From CAWJKP01 sp963843465 (GTDB taxonomy: Bacteria > Planctomycetota > Planctomycetia > Pirellulales > Thermoguttaceae), in the NCBI GenBank assembly GCA_963843465.1, contig CAWJKP010000009.1, forward strand, positions 372,001-436,000: a stretch of DNA of 64,000 nt, read 5' to 3'. The translations under genes were made by a program, and so were the position numbers. Shown here piece after piece: positions 46,054 through 54,026 of this stretch (positions are counted from its first letter, which is position 1; the number at the start of each line of letters is the position of its first letter). A model generated the notes under the pieces. That model searched no databases. It saw nothing but the letters and a program-made list of their open reading frames with translations, and was not told where the DNA came from.

Positions 46054-46136
46054 TTGTGGTGCAGGCGTCTCGCCTGCTGTTTCTGGGCAGGCGTCCCGCC
46101 TGCTGTTTCTGGGCAGGCGGGACGCCTGCACCACAA
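46054..46136. repeat. Family A palindrome between cooS and cooF
   Basis: TTGTGGTGCAGGCGTCTCGC to GACGCCTGCACCACAA with a duplicated inner unit (GCGTCCCGCCTGCTGTTTCT and a near copy). It fills the 105-bp intercistronic gap. Confidence 0.9.
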
Positions 46137-46145
46137 TGAGACTAC

Positions 46146-48182
46146 TCATGGCTCGACGGCCGGTCCACGGCAACTAACGGCCCCGGCCCCCACGGCCTCT
46201 GCAATGGGGGCGGGCTGGCCAGGCTGGACTGACCCGCGGGCCGTCGCGGCCTCGCCCGTCCTGGCCAGGTACGGCACCTCGTACATCGGCGGCGGCAGTC
46301 CCAGGTCCTGACGCTTCCGGTCGATGTGGTCGATCATCAAGTGCGCGGCCTTGATCGGGTCCGGCTGGAAGGCCCACGTGGCGCCAAAGTGCGACTGGAA
46401 GCCCTGGGTCAGCAGGTCGACGACCTTGCGGCTGCCCTCGACGGGGAGCGACTGGCCGATCACCACGAAGATCCCGCTGGCCACGAAGTACATGCCGATG
46501 GCGATGGCTTTCTCGCTCATCCATTCCGGGGCGGCCCCGGCCACGGGGAGCTTGTCCAAGGAATCGCCGATTCCCCCCTCCTTGACCATTTCGATGCAGG
46601 CGGTGAGGATCCGTGAGTTGTCCACGCAGGCGCCGATGTGCAACACCGGCGGGATTCCCACGGCCCGGCAGATCTCCTGGAGTCCCTTGCCCGCGTGCCG
46701 CTCGGCGGCCTCCGGCGTCAGCAGGCCCGCCTTCCCGCAGGCGATCGCGCTGCAGCCGGTCTGCACGACCAACACGTCGTTGCGGATCAGCTCGCGGACC
46801 ATGGCCAAGTGACATTCGTCGTGGGGGAACTTGGGGTTGTTGCAGCCCACCACTCCGGCCACGCCGCGCAAGCGGCCCGTGCGGATGCCGTCGTTCAAGG
46901 GGCGGAAACTGGGACGGTACTTGCCGCCGAGGATCTGGAATACCACGTCCGTGGTGAAACCCGCGACCATCCGCTCCTGGGCTTGGGGGATCCGCACTTT
47001 GGCCGGATCGCGGCGGGTGTAATTGTCGATCGCCACCCGCACGATTTCCTTGGCCGTTTCCAGCGCGTTTTCCTCGTGAAATTCGATGTGCAGGGTATTG
47101 GGGAACTTGGCCTTGGGGCTCGTGGACACGACCTTGGTATGGAAGCACTTCTGCAACTCGGTAAGCGCGGGGAAGACGCACTGCACGTCCACCAGCATCA
47201 CGTCCACGGCGCCGGTCAGGATCGCCAACTCCTGCTGGAGGAAATTCCCGGCGATGGGAATGCCGTGCCGCATGAGAACCTCATTGGCCGTGCAGCAGAT
47301 CCCGGCCAGGTTGATCCCCTGGGCACCCTTGGCCTTGGCCTCGGCAAGCAGGGCCGGATCGCGGGCGGCGGCCACGATCACGTCGGAGAGGGTCGGCTCG
47401 TGGCCGTGCACGACGATGTTCACTTCATCTTTGCGCAGCACGCCCAGGTTCGCCCGGGACCGCAGGGGCTGCGGCTCGCCGAACAGCACGTCGGAGACGT
47501 CGGTGGCGATCATCGAGCCGCCCCAGCCGTCGGCCAGCGCGGTCCGCACCGACGCCAGCAGCAGGTGCTCCGCCTCGTTGTCGACGCCGACATTGGTCAT
47601 GTGCATTCCGGTGACGACCTCGCGGTCGACGCCGCGCGGGCTTGCGCCCGTGGCCGCCCAGTTCTTCTGTTGCTGTTCCGGGGCTCGCCGGAGATTCAAC
47701 AGGGTGCCTTCCTGCCTGCCGAACTCCGCCAGCAGCAAGTGGCCCAGATCCTTGGCGATGTCGTTATTGGAGCGGCCGTCCGTGGGGATCTCGTATTCGT
47801 GGGCCAAGGCATGGAGCTTGTTGGGGCCGCGGATCTTGTAGGCGTCCGACTTTCCCTCGGCGGCCAGGAGCAGGGCGTGGACGATTTCCCGCCCGTGGTC
47901 CGAGTGGGCCGCCGTCCCCGCGCAGATGTCGCGCAGCAAGTTCCTGGCGACGATCACGTCGGCGGTGGCCCCGCAGATTCCCTCTTGGGCGCCGTCGCCG
48001 AAGGGATCGATGCGGCAAGGCCCCATGAAGCAGTTGCGGCAGCAGATGCCCATCCTGCCGAAGCCGCACTGCGGTTCCTGGGCCTCCAACCGGTCCCAGG
48101 CCGTCTCCAGTCCGGCGTGAAGCGCGAAATCCATCATCTCCTGCGCGGCGGGGTCGGCCGAGCGCCGGTTGCCCTGACCCAT
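46146..48182 (-). CDS. cooS: Anaerobic carbon monoxide dehydrogenase CooS
   Basis: ATG 48182 has GGAGA upstream (in-frame start 18 bases earlier is less likely). 678 residues. B/D-cluster cysteines CGFGRMGICCRNCFMGPC near residue 40-60. C-cluster ligands: HGHEP (His), GICCTANE, DVQCVFP, VGCNNPK, QTGCSAIACGKAG and IGACVDN, all present, so the Ni-4Fe-5S site should be complete. It interconverts CO2 and CO; in this operon it supplies CO to AcsB. Next to two cooC genes and a CooF, as in CO-metabolising bacteria. The last ~25 residues are low-complexity. Confidence 0.96.
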   Translation of the reverse strand: MGQGNRRSADPAAQEMMDFALHAGLETAWDRLEAQEPQCGFGRMGICCRNCFMGPCRIDPFGDGAQEGICGATADVIVARNLLRDICAGTAAHSDHGREIVHALLLAAEGKSDAYKIRGPNKLHALAHEYEIPTDGRSNNDIAKDLGHLLLAEFGRQEGTLLNLRRAPEQQQKNWAATGASPRGVDREVVTGMHMTNVGVDNEAEHLLLASVRTALADGWGGSMIATDVSDVLFGEPQPLRSRANLGVLRKDEVNIVVHGHEPTLSDVIVAAARDPALLAEAKAKGAQGINLAGICCTANEVLMRHGIPIAGNFLQQELAILTGAVDVMLVDVQCVFPALTELQKCFHTKVVSTSPKAKFPNTLHIEFHEENALETAKEIVRVAIDNYTRRDPAKVRIPQAQERMVAGFTTDVVFQILGGKYRPSFRPLNDGIRTGRLRGVAGVVGCNNPKFPHDECHLAMVRELIRNDVLVVQTGCSAIACGKAGLLTPEAAERHAGKGLQEICRAVGIPPVLHIGACVDNSRILTACIEMVKEGGIGDSLDKLPVAGAAPEWMSEKAIAIGMYFVASGIFVVIGQSLPVEGSRKVVDLLTQGFQSHFGATWAFQPDPIKAAHLMIDHIDRKRQDLGLPPPMYEVPYLARTGEAATARGSVQPGQPAPIAEAVGAGAVSCRGPAVEP

Positions 48183-48196
48183 GACGATCTCCTCTC

Positions 48197-48980
48197 TCAA
48201 GCAGTGTTTTTTTCCAACGCCTGTCTGTCGATCGCTTCCCCGATGCCGTTGACCGCCGCGACGAAGGCGCCGTCAAGCATCTCCAAGGGCCGCCCCTGCA
48301 AATCAGCCGAAACCAACTCCGCAGTGTAGGGGATGGCGCCGAGCAGAGCCTCTCCGCCCAGGGCCCGCTGGAGGGTCTCCAACTCGTGCGGCTGGCGGAT
48401 CTTGTTGGCCACGACGAAAGTCCGCGGGATGCCGATGTCGCCGGCCAATTTGCGGATCCGCTGGGCTGTTTGCACGCTGCGCATTCCCGGCTCGACCACG
48501 CTGATCATCGCGTCCACGCCCCGCGCCGACGCCCGGCCCATGTGCTCAAGCCCGGCCTCCATGTCCAGGATAACGTCGTCGGGAATCCACAGCAAAAGAT
48601 GCTGCATGAGGGCCTTCAGCACGGCGCCTTCCGGGCACATGCAGCCCTTGCCCCCCAGTTCCACCGTGCCCAGCACCAACAGCCTCACCCCCCCGGCATC
48701 GACGGCAAACCGCTGCGGAAGGTCGTCGACCCGGGGATTGAGCTTGAACATCAACCCCGCCCCCTCGTCCCGCGCCGGTCCGCTCCAGAATCAGCTCGCG
48801 CATTTGGGCAACGGGCTGAGGCAATGCATCGGCCGCGACTCCCAAAGCGGCGGCCAGGTTGCCGTCGGGATCGGCGTCCACGGCAACGACCGGCCGGGCC
48901 AGGGCGACCAGCCGTCTGGCCAGCGCTGCCGCCAACGTGGTCTTGCCCACGCCGCCTTTGCCGACAATTGCCAGTTTCAT
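48197..48980 (-). CDS. cooC: CooC-type nickel-insertion ATPase (copy 2), frame broken once
   Basis: ATG 48980 (MKLAIVGKGGVGKTTLAAAL). Deviant Walker A GKGGVGKTT, DADPDGNLAAALG; then at 48772-48775 the frame breaks and adding one GC gives RTGARDEGAGLMFKLNPRVD. After that LGTVELGGKGCMCPEGAVLK holds the C-M-C nickel-binding pair, followed by ILDMEAGLEHMGR. Joined ~261 residues. It is first in the operon, 14 bases before cooS, so it likely matures CooS. Confidence 0.92.
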
Positions 48981-49217
48981 TCCGGACGTCCCGACTCCAG
49001 CCAGGAAGACCCCACCTCAGACCTAATCATTCCCCTCAGGGTCGATCGAGGATTCGATCCGATTGACAGAAACCACTATAGCCGATTTGGCCGGCAAGGG
49101 GTAGAGTGCAAAATGGAGTTTCTTGCGATTGCGGAAAAGTACGGTGGACTTCAGTTCAGCTCCCAATCTCATACCTTGATCTCCAGAATACTGCTACCGT
49201 AACTTGAGGTAAGCGCG
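48981..49217 (-). promoter_or_regulatory. Divergent gap between the coo/acs operon and the DUF3786 pair
   Basis: The only candidate element I see for the coo/acs run is a -10-like TATAGT at 49075-49080 on the minus strand, 95 bases before cooC2; no matching -35 box is at the right spacing. No hairpin or small gene noticed. Confidence 0.3.
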
Positions 49218-49946
49218 ATGAAATGCCCGGGCCAGGATTGGCGATATTGGACGGGAGACGTGCTCTTCGAGGTGCCTTGTCCCGAGTGCGGATACGCGGT
49301 GGAGTTCTTCAAAGATGAACCTCGCGGCCGCTGCCCGAACTGCGGCCACAGGTTTCTGAATCCGGGAATCGATATTGGTTGTGCGCAGTGGTGCGGGCTG
49401 TCAGAGCAATGCCTGGGACTGGTCCCGGAGCCCGGGTTGGCGGGCCGGGGAAAGGAGCAGGCGCTGGCGAGCCGGCTGATTCAGGCCGTCAGGGAAGAGT
49501 GCCAGGCGCAGCCGGCGCGCTTCGCCGCAGCCTTGAGCGTTTTCCGCTACGCCAAGTGGCTCGTCTCGCGGGAAGGAGGCGATCCGCAGGTGGTCCTCGC
49601 CGCGGCCCTGCTCCTGGAGATTTCCCATCCCGCCGGCGGCACGGAAAACGCGCCGCCGGGCCAAGGCCCCGCCAAAGTGCGAGAAATCCTCCAGCGGTTG
49701 AATGTGGACGAGGCAGCGGTCGCTCAGGTCTGCCAGATTGTCGCTTGCTGCCGAACCGCCGGCGACATCGACGTGCAGGAGTTGCGAATCGTTCGCGATG
49801 CCTCGGTCCTTGCTCGACTTTTTAGCGAGCATCCCGGCGCAGGCGGCGGCGATTTGCAGCAGACCATCACCAGCTTGTATACCCCTGCAGCGAGGGAGGC
49901 GGCACAGCGTGCTTTCGCCACAGCAAAACCTCCAGCGGGCCATTGA
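49218..49946 (+). CDS. Zinc-ribbon plus HD-like protein linked to CODH loci
   Basis: ATG 49218 (MKCPGQDWRYWTGDVLFEVP). Zinc ribbon CPECGYAVEFFKDEPRGRCPNCG, then IGCAQWCGLSEQCLG, a second Cys cluster, then a helical domain (~80-230) resembling an HD phosphohydrolase-like fold but without a clear HD pair. 242 residues. Proteins with the CPGQD...E.PCP.CG start occur beside redox and C1-metabolism genes in anaerobes; function unknown. It overlaps the next gene by 38 bp, and points away from cooC2. Confidence 0.8.
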   Translation: MKCPGQDWRYWTGDVLFEVPCPECGYAVEFFKDEPRGRCPNCGHRFLNPGIDIGCAQWCGLSEQCLGLVPEPGLAGRGKEQALASRLIQAVREECQAQPARFAAALSVFRYAKWLVSREGGDPQVVLAAALLLEISHPAGGTENAPPGQGPAKVREILQRLNVDEAAVAQVCQIVACCRTAGDIDVQELRIVRDASVLARLFSEHPGAGGGDLQQTITSLYTPAAREAAQRAFATAKPPAGH

Positions 49947-50514
49947 GTCGGCCTTCGAGGCAGTTGGCCGTCAAAGCGACGACCAGTTGCGTTGGCTGGG
50001 CGCGGAACCCGCCGGCAGCGCTTGGCGTCTGTCGGCTCTGAGCGCTACGTTAGCCGTGGATCCCCGGTCGCGCCGGGTGACCGCCGGCAGCAGCGGCAAG
50101 GTCGGCCCCCAATGGCAGATCCTCGCGCTGCACTACCTGGCCGTCGCGGCACGCCCGGAAAGACTGACGCCCGAGGTGACCTTTGCCGACCTGCCCACCG
50201 CCCGCTCCTATGCCGAGGTCTATCGGCAGCGAACCACGGCATGGTTGTGCGCCGCGCTGGGGTGCGACTCGGGTAGATTGCAGGCGGCCGCGGCGGCTCT
50301 CGGCGCCCGGAACGTGGCCGGCGGCGACAGCGCCTTTGAGTTCGACGTGTTTCCCCGCGTGTCGCTGCGGCTGATCTGGCACGCGGCGGATGAGGAGTTC
50401 GCCGCCTCCGCCACGCTGCTGGTGCCCGCCAATATCGAATCTTACTTCTCGATCGAGGACGTGGTGGTGCTCTCCGAGCGTCTGGTTTCGCGGCTGTGCG
50501 GCCGGCCGTTTTGA
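49909..50514 (+). CDS. DUF3786 family protein
   Basis: GTG 49909 (VLSPQQNLQRAIESAFEAVG) overlaps the zinc-ribbon gene. DUF3786 features: WQILALHYLAVAARPERLTP, FADLPTARSYAEVYRQRT, FEFDVFPRVSLRLIWHAADE, PANIESYFSIEDVVVLSERL. 201 residues, normal. DUF3786 proteins are found in anaerobes, often near corrinoid- or CODH-related genes; biochemical role unknown. Being paired with the zinc-ribbon gene and next to the CODH operon suggests an accessory function in that pathway. Confidence 0.82.
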   Translation: MLSPQQNLQRAIESAFEAVGRQSDDQLRWLGAEPAGSAWRLSALSATLAVDPRSRRVTAGSSGKVGPQWQILALHYLAVAARPERLTPEVTFADLPTARSYAEVYRQRTTAWLCAALGCDSGRLQAAAAALGARNVAGGDSAFEFDVFPRVSLRLIWHAADEEFAASATLLVPANIESYFSIEDVVVLSERLVSRLCGRPF

Positions 50515-50541
50515 TGGGACTGTGCCCTTCGGCACTGCCAG

Positions 50542-50616
50542 GGGGACAGGTCCATGTTTTCGGCCTTACGTCCAACGGCGAAAATCGCTTTCCCGCCGAA
50601 AAATGGACCAGTCCCC
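50542..50616. repeat. Family D palindrome (second copy)
   Basis: GGGGACAGGTCCATGTTTTC with inverse of GGGGACTGGTCCATTTTTCG, followed by a GCGAACGCTTACGCG box similar to those near other copies. Confidence 0.88.
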
Positions 50617-50911
50617 GACGTGGCCGCGAACGCTTACGCGACTTGCTCAGGGTTGCCGTTTCTCCGCGGGTACGGCCCACCCGCCGTGGTCAGGGCGACG
50701 GCGCCGGTCCCTTTTGCGACTGCGATACCGATTCTCCGGCCGATCCTAAGCGAATTCCTTACAGCAGGCTAAAGGTTTTTTCGCAAGGGAATGGGAGATT
50801 CTCCTGATTTTACCGGTACCGACGCGGCGTTAAACTTCGCGGTAATAACCAACCGGCGACCGGATGTTCTCGAAGATCGGACGAGGAATTGGGGTATCCA
50901 GGAGGGTTAAC

Positions 50912-51367
50912 ATGTACAACGACAAGCACGCACGCGATGGGAACGAAGTGATTCCGGCGCCTCCCGCGAGTGACTTTGACAAGATTTCCAACAGCCAGTT
51001 GTACGATTACGCCGCGCAACCCGCGGGCGCCGAAAGGTTCCAGGATGCCATGACGGTGATCTTGGCACTTACCAAGGATCGGCTCGTGGCGGAACGGGAA
51101 GACCTGCGAGCTGCTTTGCGGGTGGAAGGCTACGCATTATTCCTGGGGTGTGCGGAAGGGTGCGCATCGGCGCGGCTGAAAGAGTTGCTGCACGCCGTCG
51201 AAGGGCGTCTCACAGGGGAAGACCCGGCTGACGATCACCCGCTGGCAGCCTGGTCATCGTGGCCGGAGCCTGTCGCCGCCGCCGAAATGACTCCCCGTTC
51301 TTGTCTGTCCGCGCCGAAAGTCCGCTGGTCTGCCTTGGCGGTCACGCGCACCGCAGTGACTTTGTAG
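50912..51367 (+). CDS. Small hypothetical protein overlapping the 3' end of fdhA
   Basis: ATG 50912 (MYNDKHARDGNEVIPAPPAS) has a strong AGGAGG six bases upstream. The first ~110 residues look like a real helical protein (NSQLYDYAAQPAGAERFQDA; RLKELLHAVEGRL); the last ~40 lie antisense to fdhA and are probably just read-through to the first stop. No family recognised. Convergent overlap with fdhA is 133 bp. Confidence 0.6.
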   Translation: MYNDKHARDGNEVIPAPPASDFDKISNSQLYDYAAQPAGAERFQDAMTVILALTKDRLVAEREDLRAALRVEGYALFLGCAEGCASARLKELLHAVEGRLTGEDPADDHPLAAWSSWPEPVAAAEMTPRSCLSAPKVRWSALAVTRTAVTL

Positions 51368-54026
51368 TCGGGCGTACAGGCCAGCGCGTCGAGGTAGTTG
51401 CCGAGGAGCTGGTTGGTGGGCGTCTCGTCGAAGTGAAAGGAAAGAAACACCACGCCCGGCCGGCATCGCTCGGTCACGCGAGCGCGGACCGTGAGCTTGC
51501 TGCGGCGGCTGGCGACCTCGACCAAGGCGCCTTCTTCCACGCCCAAGCTCGCCGCGTCTTGCGGGTGCATCTCCAGCCGCTCTTCCGGCGCCAGCTCCAT
51601 CAGGCCCGGCGTGCGACGGGTCATCGAGCCGCAGCAGTAATGCTGGAGCCGCCGGCCGGTGGTAAGGATGAGCGGGTAGTCGGCGTCGGCCTGCTCCATC
51701 GGCTCGCTGGCGTCGATGGCCTGAAAGGTGGCGCGGCCTCGCGGGAAGGTCGTCTCGTACAACCGCCGTGAGCCGCTATCCGACGGACCGAGGCACGGCC
51801 ATACCAGCGACTCCCGCTCCAGCCGCGGGTAGCTGATGCCGGCCAGCATCGGCACCAGGGCGGCGATCTCGTCCATGATCTCGGCGGGGCGGCGCGCCGG
51901 CATCGCGTAGCCCATCCGCTCGGACAGCTCGCAGAGGATTTCTACGTCGGTCTTGCAGCCGGGCGGGGGATCCACCGCCTTGCGGATGCGCTGCACTTGC
52001 CGGTCGGCGTTGACGAACGTCCCGTCCTTCTCGGCGTAGGCGGCGGCCGGCAGGACGACGTGGGCCAGTTGCGCGGTTTTCGTGAGGAACAACTCGTGGA
52101 CCACGAGGAAGTCCAGGGCCTGGAGCGACTCGACCACGCGGTGGGTGTGCGGGTCGGTGGCGGCCGAGTTGTGGCCGATGACGTATCCCGCCCGCACCCG
52201 CTTCCTCCGCGCGTCGTGCCAGGCTATGGTGAACGTCAACCCCTTCGCGGTGGGAAGCGTGCAGCCCCAGGCTTTCTCGAACTTCGCCCGCACGCGCGGG
52301 TCGTCGCAGGACTGGTAGCCGGGCAGGACATTGGGCAGGGCCCCCAGGTCGCAAGCGCCTTGAACGTTGTTCTGGCCGCGCAGGGGATTGACGCCGGCCC
52401 CCTTGCGGCCGACGTTGCCGGTGAGCAGGGCCAGGTTGGCGCAGCCCATCACTCCCAGGGAGCCGTCGTGGTGCTCGGTCACCCCCAGCCCGTAGAGGAT
52501 CAGCGCCCGATCCGCCCGGCCATACAGCCGCGCGGCGGCTTCCAGGTCGCCGGCGGCGACTCCCGTGATCGCCGCCACCCGCTCGGGCGTGTATTGGCGC
52601 ACCTTCTCGGCAAATGCCTCGAACTGCTCGGTGCGGGCGGCAATGAAGTCCGCATCGTGGAGCCCGTCGCGAAGGATCACGTGCGCCAGGCCGTTCAGCA
52701 GGGCGACGTTGGTGCCCGGCCGCACCGGCAGCCAATGGTCGGCCGCGCGGGCCAACTCGGTGGCGCGGGGATCGATGACGATCAGCCGCACGCCCTTGTT
52801 GAAGACCGCGCGCGAACCCGCATGCCGATCACCGGGTGGGCCTCGGTGGGATTGCAGCCGACCAGCAGCAGCACCTGGGTGTCGTCGATGTCGTCCAGCG
52901 AGTTCGTGGCGGCGCCGCTGCCGAAAACCGCGCTCAGCCCGGTCACCGAGGGACTATGGCAGACGCGGGCGCAGTTATCGACGTTGTTCGTCCCCACCAC
53001 GGCCCGCATGAACTTCTGCAAGAGGTAGCTCTCTTCATTCGTGCCCCGGCTGGAAGAGATACCCATGATCGCCGAGCCGCCGCTCTGGCGCTTGATCGCC
53101 GTGAGCCGCTCGGCCACCAGCCCCAGGGCTTCGTCCCACGACGCCTCGCGGAAGCCGGCAAAGCGTGAGCCGCCGGCCGGGTCCCGGATCAGCGGGGTGC
53201 TGAGCCGATCGGGATGACTGACGAAATCGTGGCCGAAACGGCCTTTCACGCAGAGTCGCCCCAGGTTGGCCGGGCTGGCCGCGTCGCCCCGGGCCGAAAC
53301 GATGCGGTTGCCGCGCACGCCGAGGTAGATCCCGCACCCGGTGCCGCAGTAGGGGCAAACGGTCTTCACCTCGCGGCTGGCCGGCTCGAATCTCTTCAGC
53401 GCCAGCGCCCCCACCGGACACCGCACCACGCACTCTCCGCACGATTCGCAGCGCGACTCGACGATCGGCTTCTGCCCAAACGTGCTGATCCGCGTGCGGG
53501 AGCCGCGGAAAGCGAAGTCCAGCGCCCCGCAGCCGGTAATCTCCTTGCAGGTCCGCACGCAGATCCCGCACAGTACGCAGCGGTCGTGATCCAGCGTGAA
53601 GAAGGGGTTCGAGTCGTCGATCTCGCCGCTGGGCTGCGGGCGCCGGTAGCGATTCAGGCGCTGCTGGTCCACGCCCACGTGTGCGGCGACACGCTGGAGC
53701 TGGCAGTGGTCGTTCTTGGCGCAGCTCAGGCACTCGCCATGATGATTGATCACCAGCAACTCCAGGGTGATCCGCCGCGCCATGTCGACGCTCGGACTGT
53801 CGGTGCGGACGACCAGGCCCTGTTCCGCGGGCGTCCGGCAAGCCAGCACCTGCCCGCGCCCCGCCACCTCGACCAGGCACAACCGGCAGACCCCGACCGG
53901 CTCCAGATCGGGATGGTGGCAAAGGTGCGGAATATACAGGTCGGCGGCCAGGGCCGCATCCAGAATGGTCGCCCCCGGGCGGGCCGTGATCTGGCGGCCG
54001 TCGATCGAAAGCGTGATTTCACTCAC
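51235..54026 (-). CDS. fdhA: NAD(P)-linked formate dehydrogenase catalytic subunit FdhA, frame broken once
   Basis: GTG 54026 (VSEITLSIDGRQITARPGAT) is preceded by AAGGAGG. NuoG-like N-terminus: 2Fe-2S (CHHPDLEPVGVCRLC), His-Cys 4Fe-4S (HHGECLSCAKNDHCQLQ), two 4Fe-4S (CVLCGICVRTCKEITGCG; CESCGECVVRCPVG). Molybdopterin domain with its own cluster (CPYCGTGCGIYLGVRGNRIV). The Mo/W ligand site reads RVCHSPSVTGL: cysteine, not selenocysteine. At 52808-52813 the frame breaks; removing one GC gives VRAVFNKGVRLIVIDPRAT. Joined ~930 residues. It reduces CO2 to formate (or reverse). Downstream partner genes are NuoE and the NuoF-GltD fusion upstream in the operon. Confidence 0.93.

Noticed and set aside
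49061..49080. TTGACA plus TATAGC on the plus strand as a promoter for the zinc-ribbon gene
   Set aside because: Only eight bases separate the two boxes, too short for sigma70.
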